NCBI GenBank assembly: GCA_949825025.1
Contig: OX463778.1
Coordinates: forward strand, 25,477,551-25,541,550
Direction of reading: 5' to 3'
Source of the DNA: Siphlonurus alternatus
Lineage: Eukaryota > Arthropoda > Insecta > Ephemeroptera > Siphlonuridae
Length of the DNA: 64,000 nt
The notes below the pieces were generated by a model that saw only the letters and a program-made list of their open reading frames with translations, made no database searches and was not told where the DNA came from. The position numbers and the translations under genes were made by a program. Positions 51,113 through 63,294 of the stretch are shown in pieces. Within the stretch, counting starts at the first letter, position 1. Each line of letters begins with the position of its first letter.

Positions 51113-51679
51113 ATATATTTATAAGGCCTAAAATTGCATTAAAACGTCCTAATTCTACGACCTTACTCGAGAATACAAGCTTCTTATATTCGAGGTAAAA
51201 CGTCTTCTCTCTTTCTGACCGCACATCTGGTTTTTGACATTGACAAATCTCGTACATGTTCACTCACCCTCGTGCCGTTGCCCACCCTCCGGCAGGGGGG
51301 AGCACGGCGGCATTGATAATAATGAGCTTCTGCAATATTCTTAATAACTCAGATTATATAAATCGGAAAAATTTGAGACTCACATGTGTAAATAGAAGAG
51401 ATATTGAATCTTAATTCTGGTTTGTGTCAAGTTATTGCAATCATAAGTGAACTCACAAAACGCATCGAAAGTCAACTTTCTTGATTTTTCTTTGACTTTT
51501 CTTTGTAAAGTACAGTCTGCCGCCCTCACTACCGTCTATTTGAGGTAACGTTTTTCAAACTTTGAGTGTCAAAATGTGGGCATAATAATAAAATCAAGTC
51601 AAAAATTTTTTCACCTAACATCGAGATTACAAGAAAGAAAGCTATATTGAACAAAAAAAAATCTGGGGTGACCCTGTCT
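50022..51679. mobile_element. 1.66-kb non-autonomous TTAA transposon, copy 1
   Basis: Starts AGACAGGGTCACCCCAGA and ends with its complement. Terminal inverted repeats are about 115 bp with few mismatches and include GTTCAATATAGCTTTC and TTATTATTATGCCCACATTT. Flanked by TTAA on both sides (50018-50021 and 51680-51683). The inside is mostly AT-rich, with two GC-richer patches and a T-run of about 40 bases. Its open frames are short (66-78 codons) and resemble no transposase, so it must be mobilised in trans. piggyBac-like by target only. Confidence 0.9.
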
Positions 51680-51683
51680 TTAA

Positions 51684-52727
51684 AGACAGGGTCACCCCAG
51701 ACTTTTTTTTGTTCAATATAGCTTTCTCTCTTGTAATTTCGATTTTAGGTGAACAAATTTTTGACTAGATTTTATTATTATGCCCACATTTCGAAACTAA
51801 AATTTTAAAAGGTTTGACGTCATATCGACGGTGCACATGGCACGCTTCTTTTTGTCCCCCTCGCAGGAGGCTCTGTGTTGTAAATGTGGTTGCAAAGGAG
51901 GGTAAACAAACAGCAGGAGCGAACAGGAAAAAGCGAATGGTCCTGTCTGACGACAAATTAATCTTTCTTACTGTCTTGCATGGCACATTTTCAATAACTT
52001 TTATAAAATTATAAATATTATAATATTAGAATATCATTACATTATAATTTTAATGAATACATAAATATACCACCCCAACGACGGCAACGACCTAATACTT
52101 ATTAAGATGGAGGTATTCAATACAATTTAATAATTTAAACAATACATAATATATTATATATATAATATATAATATATATATAAATATAATATATTATAAA
52201 AAGCAATATATAACATTATTCACTATATAAAAAATAAATTTTATGTAATAAATCAATATGTAATATTATATGTGATACTTAGGCTGCATGCGTAATATCG
52301 ATATTGTAATAAACAAAATATTATTATTATTATTATAAACATATTAGTAATGTTGCATAAATAATTAAATACTATAAATTCCTTGTCTTATTTTTACATG
52401 CCAAATAAAATGTTGTACTTCTGCTGCAAATATAGCAACACCTAGGCGGGTCGCACATAGACTTTTATATCTGCAGTCGGGGATCTGTAAGCGTGCGGTC
52501 GAATCGTACGTTTCTTTTTTAGAAACGGTCCTAAATTTCTTATTAATTAAACTGTAAAGGCGTACAATACGAAGCTGTATGCGGGCACATCCTAATCGCA
52601 TAGGTTCTTATGTATGTTCTTCTTCTAATCGTATGTTTTATTTATTATATAACTTGTTGAAAAAAATAGTGCTCAATTATCCTTAGAAAATGTTCTAAAG
52701 TGAAGTAAAGTAAACTTCACAGCTTCT

Positions 52728-52773
<46 letters not shown>

Positions 52774-53340
52774 ATATATTTATAAGGCCTAAAATTGCAT
52801 TAAAACGTCCTAATTCTACGACCTTACTCGAGAATACAAGCTTCTTATATTCGAGGTAAAACGTCTTCTCTCTTTCTGACCGCACATCTGGTTTTTGACA
52901 TTGACAAATCTCGTACATGTTCACTCACCCTCGTGCCGTTGCCCACCCTCCGGCAGGGGGGAGCACGGCGGCATTGATAATAATGAGCTTCTGCAATATT
53001 CTTAATAACTCAGATTATATAAATCGGAAAAATTTGAGACTCACATGTGTAAATAGAAGAGATATTGAATCTTAATTCTGGTTTGTGTCAAGTTATTGCA
53101 ATCATAAGTGAACTCACAAAACGCATCGAAAGTCAACTTTCTTGATTTTTCTTTGACTTTTCTTTGTAAAGTACAGTCTGCCGCCCTCACTACCGTCTAT
53201 TTGAGGTAACGTTTTTCAAACTTTGAGTGTCAAAATGTGGGCATAATAATAAAATCAAGTCAAAAATTTTTTCACCTAACATCGAGATTACAAGAAAGAA
53301 AGCTATATTGAACAAAAAAAAATCTGGGGTGACCCTGTCT
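51684..53340. mobile_element. 1.66-kb non-autonomous TTAA transposon, copy 2
   Basis: Head-to-tail duplicate of copy 1 at an offset of 1662 bases. It is identical by eye apart from one base fewer, apparently in the T-run. It begins right after the shared TTAA and is followed by TTAA at 53341-53344. The two copies share the central TTAA, so the array is TTAA-element-TTAA-element-TTAA. Confidence 0.92.
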
Positions 53341-56300
53341 TTAAACTTTCAGCACATTTATTAAAAGTTAAACCTAATACGGTGTTTGCTTGGCTTTGTT
53401 GTTGTTTACATTCATCAGTAGGTACTTAGGGGGAACTGGAATCACTTGATTTATTGCTCCTAATTTAACATATTTTTATTTTTTTAACAATAATTTATAC
53501 GTAACAAATGAATATGTATACATAACTTGAACAAATATATTTTTTTTATTTTACCTAGTTTCTTTATCATTATTCTTTGTTGTGCCGTTTCCCCCTCGTA
53601 TTCAAAAGTCCGCGGGGAAAGCAATGGTCGGTGATTGGCTGATTTTTTTTCAGAATGTTAGGGTCAATATCAGTGCATAAGTGTCGTAAAATGGTCATTA
53701 TTGACGTGAAATTTGGAGTCGATTTACATTTTATTTAATGATTTATTGTATTTTTCACAGATATCATTGGCAAATATTGCATTTTTTTCCATTTACTTGA
53801 CATTTCAATCTATCAAATAAAATAATTGTCAAAGGTATCACAATCGTCATATCGCAGAAAATAAATAGTTTTTGGTATGCTACTACCATGTTAAATAGGT
53901 GCTTTTTGCCTACATTCACGTGACGTCATGTTTTTGTGACGTATGGTGAAAGACCCGTATACGCTCATCTAGCAAGAATGATACTATATAGGCTATAATA
54001 TATATAGTAATTAGTAATACTTGACTCAATTCAAGTACGGAACTACGGTCACGTTTATCTGAGAAATTAAGCCGACTTGGTCATATAATTTTGTACACTA
54101 TCGATCTGAAAGTAACTTGAGACCAAGGAGGATATAAAGTATATCCTCCTTGCTTAAGATATTGCATGTACAGCATGTAGTTTAATGCATCACTAAATCA
54201 ACAATTACCATAATTTTACTATATTATAATTCATTATTCACAACGTTATACTGTATTATTATTTACTCTGATTACTATTATGATAAAAGAGTAACTCTCT
54301 CTCTAGCTGTTCTGTTCTGCTATATTAGCAAGCACAGTGAGGTAAATGTGGTGGTGGAGTATTGATGTCAACCACAGCACTAGTGGTTCTGCTTACAATA
54401 CAATTGTTATTCGAGTTGCAAATAAACAGCACCATTGTTATGCTAAAATTATATTTTACATGAAATGTATGCATGTGTTTTTTTTTTTTTTTTTTTTTAC
54501 TTCTAACGTAGAAAAATAATCGATATTAGCGTGCGTTGCTCTCGCGAGCGACCGCGCTCGGAGTTCGTTTGCGTCCTGCTGGCGGTCACGGCCGTGCTTC
54601 TCCCCGGCTGCACGGGACTGCTGACTGGAGGCTACTGGAGGAAAGCAAGCAAGCCGGTTGCCTGTTAGCTCACGGCGGATGCACGGGAGTGAGAGAGAGG
54701 GGGGTCTTTGCCCGCGGCGGCTCCTCTCTTAAACCACACGAGTGGCCGCCGCAGAGCAGCCTCGATGGAATGACTCACCAGCGCGCCTACCTCTCTCACA
54801 CTCTTTACGCGGACACCGCAGCACTGGTAATGACGTCACACAACAACCTGTCCAACAGCCACCTGGGACGTCTACTTGCAGACTGATTCTATTTGCTCTC
54901 CATTTCACGAATGAAAAAAAAAAAAAAAAATTAATAAAATATTAGAAATAATTCTTTGATGTTAAACAGCCTAAATAATCTTTACGTAAAATGGTGAATA
55001 AAATGCTCATTATCATGAAATGTGAATAATCTCAACAGTATAATATTATGCGAAGTTCAACAGTGATATGCAATGTTTCCAGTCCAGATGGTAACGGGAC
55101 CGAAGATAGGACAATTACCGATTGGACACTGCCGTGTGTAGACACGCGTGTTCAGAGGGGCGACGAGCCGGTAAATTGGGAGACTGGTTGTAAAACTGCG
55201 GTAATTCTGACACGATTGCCGCTTCGAGTTCGATATAATATAAAAATAGCACTTTGTGGCCTACGAAATATCTAAAGTTTCAGTTTAATATGTTGAAACA
55301 GTGACGGGAATTCAATATATCTAAGTATTGAATACAGTATACTCACAATCAGTATAGCAACTGATCGATTACAGTATATAATATAATTTTGGTAATACAC
55401 GATAAATTATATTAGTGTAATAGCACTAATCTTTCACGAATGTCTAGATCTCGGCATTAGACACCCAAATTTTCAATTAATTACAGGTAACTTGCCATCA
55501 ATTAAGGGACATTTGGGACATTTTAACCACATTTAAAAAATAAAGAAAATAAAAATCTGCTGCAAATATTAAAAGTAATCCCTTCCTTTTTGGCGAAATA
55601 TTTTCAGTTTGGATTAATTTAATCTATGCGAGTTTCTCTTTAAGTTATATTATTAAATATGGTTCTGTTAGGACTCAAGTCAATTGACGACTAACCTTTC
55701 TACCAGTCAATTAATATCAAAGGGGTAAAAAATATTGTAAAATTATTTGGATCATACAAACACGGAGAGTTTAAACTTTTCCCTTATTACAATTTCTCAA
55801 CCAGTTAATGTACTTCTTATGATTATATGATTTATACTTATATAGTTGTATGTACTACTTATAAGTGCATGACTTGATTATCGCTAAAGTTACTCTTTCC
55901 TAATTCAACCACAACAAAATAGTTAAGTAATGATAAATAATTTTGAGCCTAGGCAATTAGCGTCAGCATGCTATCTTACTGCTAAAAAAAAAAAACAACT
56001 TCAAAACAAGACTCTAATTTGAACTAGCTAAAAATGTACAAATATGCTACTGAGCCGATAAAAACATGAATAAAAATGCTACAAAATAGCGATGGGAGAC
56101 AAAAGCAACTGTCTTCAAACAAAACGAGACATTAGCCCTTGTAGCTGATACAGAAATATATAAATAACCACACCCCATGAGCTGCAAGAAAACACGTTGA
56201 ATCACATGTAAAGCAACACAAATCTCGCCAGTACATCCAGTCATCAGTAATAACTCTTAGTCATGACACATCTTGCTTCAATCATTCCTGCAGTACAATT

Positions 56301-57135
56301 AACAAGAAGAATAAGTGAAATTCAAAGCTGAAGTCAATTACATCTTAATCATCAAACAATGCTACAAATTTTGAACTGTGTAAAGAACATTGCCAACATG
56401 TTGACAGTAATTTTGAAGCAGGAATAATGATCAAGTTCTACTTACTTGTTAGTACTTCTGTTTAAAAATTTAGAATTATTGTACTGTATAAACTTTTTCT
56501 TTCGATTTCACAATGATTTTTTAATACACCAAAATTATGTTAACATTAATTTGAGTTATTGGCAATCACAGAATATATAAATGCAGTAAAATCTAGTCTC
56601 TTAATGTCTACATGTTCTAGGATACACAATACTGTATTTAGCAATCTAAAATTAACTAGCTTTTTTCTTAAACAGAAATACTATGTAAATAGTAAATACT
56701 AATTTTGTCAAGAACTATACTGGTAAACCTCTAAGTCTGACTTCTTAACTTGATATTAAGCTTGTATTTTTTTTAATCTTCAGTTTATATCAATATGGCA
56801 CCAAGGAGAAGAAAGTCTTACTTTATAACTGTGACATTAGTATTAGTAACTCTAACTAGACAAAGCAACTAGATGGCAGGAATTAAAATATTACTCAAAC
56901 AAGTCAGAGATTACAAATTATAAGTCTTCCTTCTTTTCTTTGGTGTGATGTGTCATGACTAGAGGTGTGAAAGTGATATCTTGCGTCAATTCAGAATGAA
57001 AGTGCTTTCAACACCACGAACGAGGTTTACAAATTTAATCTTTATGAACATGTAGGAAAGGGTTAGATTGCAGCAACGTCGTGGTGCTTGGGTCACTTAA
57101 CATTCCGAGGAGACAATATTTTGACAGTTTCCTAC

Positions 57136-57401
57136 CTTGGAGTTGCTGACGTGGTCTGCGGGGAGGGACTCGGGAACAGTCTGCAGGGTGGTACGCATAC
57201 TGGAGGACATAGTGCACGCGGCAGGCAGGGTGGCAGATACTTGCTCCTCCTCCTCTTGCTCGCTGCACTGGCTCACTCGCTCAGACACGAGGGCTAGCTG
57301 CCTCTCCGCAGCCACAGGCTAGCACCGTCGTGCCTCTGAACCATCGGAACACACGAGCAGGGCACTCTCCAGCAAATTATCCTCTCCGGCACACCTCACA
57401 C
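57136..57401 (-). CDS. par-1: par-1 canonical short N-terminal exon
   Basis: Acceptor GTATTTTTACAG; donor AACTCCAAG|GTAGGA, phase 0. The frame has an upstream in-frame TAG. The first ATG after it is at 57210, giving 25 codons: MSSSMRTTLQTVPE, then SLPADHVSNSK. This resembles the conserved MS..RT.L.TV.E start of MARK/PAR-1 proteins. Bases 57211-57401 are 5'UTR. The exon joins in phase 0 to the kinase exon at 20295, across about 37 kb. The acceptor implies a further non-coding first exon to the right. Confidence 0.85.
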
Positions 57402-59420
57402 CTGTAAAAATACAAACAAAAAGCATTGAGAAAAACTGAAAGAATGCAAAATATTATACTATGCACTCCATTGCAGAGATGTGGTCTAACTTTAGAATGA
57501 GAGAACTGCAGTAATTTCTTTATCAAGCTGATATCTTATGCACAAATTTAGCACGGCTATCATGAATTGTATCGAGTACTTCATATGGGTCTAAAATGCA
57601 GGCTAAATTCATAATGTACTAAAAAGATGATACACTGCTACAAAATATCTTCATAAATTACATTCCCATGATTTTATTTCATACATTGGTCTAAAATGAC
57701 ACCTCGAAATACAGTCATCAACAGCAAATAAAGTATTGTACTACACAGAAAGTTACATTTAAAAAAAAAAAAAAAAAAACTATGTGACCACACCCACTTT
57801 AAGAATTTAGTTTTCAGAAATCTGGGGCAAAAAATATGTGTAAAGAAAAGGTTAATCAGTGTTACTATAATAAGGAAACAAGGCTAAATATTGTACCGGT
57901 AGTACAGATTATAATTTGTGTACGGTATGTATATGTATCGCCATGTCCTATAATTTATTAAAAAAAAATGTGTACGCACTTCTTCACTTTCAATAATTTT
58001 TGGGACATTTAAAACTAGGTGCACATTATTAAGATGCAATTGAACACCACAACTGGTACAGTTCAATATATTTTTTTAAGCTTTTGAATAGACAGAACCT
58101 GTAAAATTAAAAAAATATTTATCATGTAAATTACTACCAAATTTGAGTGTTTTAATTTAAAAAAAAAAAATGGTAAGTAATAGAAGCTGCAAGTAAGGTT
58201 AAGGTTATTGAGAACAATAAGTGCTATTTTTGAAACAATAATATACATCCATACAATAATACAGTAATTAAATTTTCTTATCTGTCAACTAAAAAAAAAT
58301 ATAATATATATTATACAGTATAATAAAATGGTATGCATGTATACATAATATATAATTATGCATACATACTATCCAATGTAGCTTTTATACTATGCATAAA
58401 TTAAAAAAATAACAGTAAACCAATACAACAAAATGAGAGCATCTTTTAAAGTAACCATTCCCAATTTAGATTATTGTAGGCTAGCAGGAGTAGCAGGTGT
58501 AAGGTTCTATGTCATTATGATCATGCTGCAGAAGTGTGCTATTGAATCTTGGTGGTTAATTCAGTAATATAAAAACAATGAAGCTACAGTATTTGTAAAA
58601 TATTTAAAATTATGAGGATTTAAATGCTGTTTAGCTGCAGGAGTAATCAATAAAAATAAAACTTAATACTGTATGAATGTATGCTGGATTCTGTCCTGCA
58701 TGTTTTTTGTCATCTAGGAGACTACAGACTACAGGGGGAATATGATAAATGCTCCAGGTTTGCTAAAAGAATAGCAATGGAAAGAAGACTAATTTCATCA
58801 GAATGAAGAGACGGTGGCCTATGCATACCTAGCTATAAAATTTTGTGCCAGTAAAAGAAAATTCATAACTGCAATATGAAGATATAATTTTGCTACTGTT
58901 AACTGCCATGGTTCAATGAAAATTTAAAATATAATACATATTTTGGGCAATAAAACGTAAGTATAACAACTACTTTACTAATTAAAGTTAAACAAAATAA
59001 CAATTCACGTAAGAAATTTAATTTATCCACCAAGAAATGCTACAAGAGCCGGTGAGAGGCTGCGGTTCTGCTCGAGAGGTCAACCATTTCCCTGAATGTA
59101 TCTGTAAAATTCTTTTAAAAATTCCGTTGTAATCTCCTAAAGATTGCTTTAGGCATGTAGATTATTGATTTTTGTCGCGTATACATTAGTTTTTTTTCTA
59201 GCTAAAGAGAATAAACTATGAAATAAGTCGACAAAATATCGCCCAACTTTCTACCTTCAAATGAGCTGCCAGTCACACTTTTCAGATAACACACTAAAAA
59301 TGCACTTATAATATCAAATTCTTAAGTGTTTAACTGCTCACTTTATAAAATAAAACGTTGATAATTAAATTAAACAATTACTAACCCATTGAATAGGTGT
59401 GTAAAAAGATAATTTGATTA
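57402..59420 (-). other. Upstream par-1 intron or flank, nothing certain
   Basis: AT-rich, with an A-tract near 57760-57779. A GC-richer patch around 59045-59100 has an acceptor-like TTTTACAG on the minus strand but no good donor. No gene or repeat family recognised. Confidence 0.5.
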
Positions 59421-59660
59421 ATAAACGTGACACAATCACTCCTCAACTCATCACCGATCCGTATTCCAAGATGGCGGAACAATTTCTTCTCCGAGGGGAG
59501 CAAATTAGATCATCTGCGCAACTCGAGATCGAGATATCTTATTGGTGCACAAGTTCATGACGTCAAAGTGTCCAAGAACGGCCTTGTCCTCGGGGTCATT
59601 CTTCGTGACACCTGCTACCCACCAACCCACCTCAGTTGAGTCGGGTTGAGTGGAGTGCAG
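59421..59660. promoter_or_regulatory. GC-rich island with YY1-like motif; possible bidirectional promoter
   Basis: Plus strand has CAAGATGGCGG at 59467, a YY1-type motif usually found near gene starts. On the minus strand TTATATTATACTGC near 59655-59670 could be a TATA box for the most distal par-1 transcript. A CRE octamer is at 59558. Both strands have open frames through the island (a 70-codon frame on plus), with no recognised protein. Confidence 0.4.
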
Positions 59661-59950
59661 TATAATATAAGCACCAAATATTATGAACTCTGTACTCTGT
59701 GCATATACGCATAGTTGATATTAAAAATTAATAATGGTTAGAGGAAAAAGTGATGCCTTATTCATAAAAATACTGATATATGACAGCAATAAAAACTTAA
59801 AGGGTATTATGATTAATTAATTAATATAATTATAAATAATTGTATAATAATAATTAATATAATATATAATGGTTTAATTTTATGGTTTTTTAAATTTAAA
59901 TAATGGACAACAAATATTATTGTATTTTTTTTTTAGTTTAATTTATTTAA

Positions 59951-60310
59951 GGGTAAGGTAACGCGCCGCCACCAATGTTATATGAAAAAAATCCCTCACA
60001 AAAATTCTGAAAAAAATTTAAAATGTTCTCCTCTACACCCCCTATCAGTAGCTAAAATATCAGGTATACAAATACGATCTAGTTTTTGAGTTATGAATTT
60101 TTAAAGTTGACCAATTTAACATGGGAGTTTCATTTCTCCATGTTAAAGTATAGTCAACTTTAAAAATTTATAACTCAAAAACTAGATCGTATTTGTATAC
60201 CTGATATTTTAGGTACTGATAGGGGGTGTAGAGGAGAACATTTTAAATTTTTTTCAGAATTTTTGTGAGAGGGATTTTTTTTAACATTGGTGGCGTTACC
60301 TTAATTACCC
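59951..60310. mobile_element. TTAA-flanked foldback element, copy B
   Basis: Same family as 3225-3571: starts GGGTAAGGTAACGC, nearly full-length complementary arms, and TTAA on both sides (59947-59950 and 60311-60314). It differs from copy A by small insertions near both ends (GCC, ATTA) and scattered changes. Confidence 0.87.
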
Positions 60311-60387
60311 TTAAATAGTCTACAGTAGACCTTAATTACATCCATCTAAAACCAAACCACATTTAATCATATTATATAATATATATA

Positions 60388-60388
<1 letters not shown>

Positions 60389-60462
<74 letters not shown>
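60389..60462. repeat. (TA)n microsatellite, interrupted
   Basis: About 74 bases of TA with one AAT interruption. Confidence 0.9.
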
Positions 60463-60467
<5 letters not shown>

Positions 60468-61109
60468 CATTATTCCAATTTAAAAAAATTAATATATAAG
60501 GAATTGTGATTGATCACTATATACACATACACATGCATGATCGAGTCTAAATTAATTAAAACAATATGAGAGCCTGCAGATTAATTAAACGGAATTAAAG
60601 ACCATTTTCACAACAGGTGAAACGAAATGAGGAACAAACCTTTAACTGCAATCGCTTTTATTCCTATAGCTGCTTGGCTCTCGATCATCAAATTCTTATA
60701 CATATAAAAATGTTTATCAGTTCATGCAATAATTAGAATTAAAATTAATTTATACTTTAGAGGCTGTAAAAATTGAATGCATCAAACATTTAATTATTAT
60801 TATTATAATTTAGGTTTTTAATTCACATACTTTTTTATAACATTAAATATTCTGCATAATTATTTTATATTTGGAGGTGTAAAGCCGGTATTAAGCCTAT
60901 ATTACACGATACAATTTTTTGCAAATTGTATACAATTTTTCCTTTCAATACAATTTTTTTCCTTCTTGCAAGCGACTTGCGTACAAGAAAACCCATGCAA
61001 TTTTATTTAGAACATGTTCTATATTTCTTGAATGCAAGGGAGTTGCATCAGATTTCTTGTACAACTTTTCGTCTCGCGCATGCGCATTTCGTAATTCGTG
61101 TTCGTAAAC

Positions 61110-61468
61110 ATGGACGCCAGCTGCGAGTGTTTTCGTCGTCAGATTTCTCGGTTGAAGATATATCTCCATTTTACGGCAAATAAAAGGTAATTGTAACAAC
61201 AGTAACGTGAAAAGAGATGTAAATACAGGTGCAGATAAGTAAATATTTATTGAAATATTGTATATTACCGTAGTTTCTTTAGAATTAATATGCATTAAAC
61301 TACGTCACTTTGACACCACATCTCAAAGCTGAGGTTTCTCTTATTTTTACTGTTTTTTTTTTTTCTTTTCAGTTTGGTGCCCATTAAAAAGCTGCTAGTG
61401 CTAAGCTGACGATATTAAAAGGACTTCAGGCAAAATTTAGGCTCAATCTGCATGGATAGAAAAACAAG
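61110..61468 (+). CDS. Possible spliced plus-strand gene, 37-codon frame
   Basis: ATG at 61110 opens MDASCECFRRQISRLKIYLH and ends in phase 2 at AATAAAAG|GTAATT (61186). The acceptor TTTTCTTTTCAG leads to an exon at 61373-61468, where the frame goes on as LVPIKKLLVLS and stops, with donor AAACAAG|GTATAT. A third exon with good sites lies at 62411-62542. The short protein matches nothing I know. The transcript may be mainly non-coding, or part of a decayed DNA transposon whose end may be near 60891. Confidence 0.35.
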
Positions 61469-62410
61469 GTATATATGCAAATTTGTTCGTGATATAAATG
61501 GTTCTATTTCTGGATGTGCCTGCCTCCACTTTTAAAAAAATTGATTTTTTTTTGCACCTAGTTTTTCACTGTCGGGGAAATCTATTAATTGTCAATTGCT
61601 AATTGTACAAAATTTACACATTAATTTACGCAAAATATATGCATACTAGCTGTATGATACTGTATGCATACCCAATAATTATTTTAAATATGTATAGCAG
61701 GTGTATGTGCATACTGTATATATGATACTGCATGGTACACAGTATTTTAAATTAAAAGTATGTAAATGTTTGCTATGCATACAGTATAGATATAGATGTA
61801 TACAGTGTGTATAATTGGTGGATAAAAATGATATAATGTATTAATATGTAATACTGTATGTAATTTATTAAATTTATAAACAGTATGCATGCACTATTTA
61901 TGCATATGTATATGTCTCTGACTCTCTATAGTTATTACTGTATGCATACTGCTTTAACAACTGTGAATGAAAGAGCATTTTTTAATGAATTACCTAGTAG
62001 ACATACTGAGTCTCTCTTAATTTTTATTTAAGGTTATGGGACATATGCATAATGATAGTGTACAGGGTTGAACCAAAATTAACCATAGTTAAACTGAAGA
62101 TTAATTTCTTAATGAATTCACAATATATACCTTCTCTGACCAATTGTTCTATGGAAGTTCCTGTCTCTAAATGCAACTTAAGGTATTAATAGTATCTTTT
62201 TGCCTATAATATTATATACTGTAAAAATAATATTAAAAATAAAAAGTTTAACATTTTAAGATTCTGAAGATCTATATTTTGAATTCATTAAAAACTCCCT
62301 TTAAAATTAAACTGTGGTGAACATATTATCTTCTATATTATATATTCATTATATATATTTTATATTCATGTATTATCTATCTCATATTGAATGACCTGTT
62401 GTGTTAACAG
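61469..62410 (+). other. Intron-like AT-rich stretch with GTATGCATAC palindromes
   Basis: AT-rich. The palindrome GTATGCATAC occurs at 61662 and 61940, with several near-copies between. No gene. Confidence 0.4.
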
Positions 62411-62542
62411 GCATGCTGGAGAGAAGGATGCAAAGAGACTGACCCCAAGGAGGACAACTCATCACCACCTTCAGTTGCAGTTTGTCTTTAGAAACTTCAT
62501 CTGCATGATGCTTCCTTCAAAATATTGTTTTGTGTCCCCAAG
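62411..62542 (+). ncRNA. Possible third exon of the plus-strand transcript
   Basis: Acceptor TGTGTTAACAG and donor TCCCCAAG|GTAAAT around 132 GC-richer bases. The frame from the first exon has already stopped, so this would be 3'UTR or non-coding. Confidence 0.3.
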
Positions 62543-62964
62543 GTAAATTTAATTTTCATTCTATAAAACCAATGTTGTTTCTTAATATAACCACCAGTTA
62601 ATTTTTATTACTAACATTTCTGAATCACTGCAGTTTATAATGTCTTAATTTGACAGTTAAAAGATAAATTAATTTAATAATGAACTTAAATTAATTTAAT
62701 ACAATGAGCTCATTATATACATATCAAATATACAATGAGCTCATTGTATTATACTTTTAAGGATAGTATACAATTATTTGAAAATTTCAAATTGACAAAT
62801 AATATGTACATATAGTACATTTAATAAGATATTTGTTATATAGATAAGAGAATTGTGATAGTAATTATTGTTGTTTTGTATAATACATCAAGATTTGAAA
62901 GAAAAAAAAAATGTAAAGTTTTGAAAACCAGAGGCCTATACAGTGACTAATTTTATTCACTACA

Positions 62965-63294
62965 ATGGACAACATACATGAAAAAAAATTATTGCAGAAA
63001 TCAATAGAGGACACCAAATTATGCTACTCTGAATTTTTTCAGATTTTTTTGAGACCCAGAACTATTTTTAAATAATTATTGAAAGTGCGGCCACGCCCCC
63101 TGGAGGCGTCAATAGGCGTCCAGTCTCTATCCTTTTTATTAGGAATTCAAGGGTGCCAACTGAAATCACAGGACTTTCAATAATTATTTAAAATTAGTTC
63201 CGGGTCTCAAAAAATTCTGAAAAAACTCAGAGTAGCATAATTTGGTACCCTCTATTTATTTCTGCAATAAAATTTTTTCATGTATGTTGTCCAT
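62965..63294. mobile_element. 330-bp inverted-repeat element
   Basis: Starts ATGGACAACATACATGAAAA and ends with its complement. The arms are about 130 bp and pair well, including GGGTCTC and TTTCAATAATTATTT blocks around a GC-rich centre. No clear target duplication and no protein; the small frame reading out of its right side is chance. Confidence 0.75.

Larger units (their letters stand above)
44336..57135 (-). other. par-1: First intron, 5' part; mobile elements, no gene called
   Basis: Contains a TA microsatellite inside a degraded inverted repeat (45464-45691), the large palindrome at 46831-47739, a G-run near 49024-49037, the tandem TTAA elements at 50022-53340, a short perfect hairpin at 54124-54152 and a GC-rich island at 54.5-54.9 kb. 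That island has minus-strand donors GCTG|GTGAGT (boundary 54779) and GAG|GTAGGC (54791), so it may be another 5'UTR exon. A possible plus-strand exon is at 48597-48656. Confidence 0.5.
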
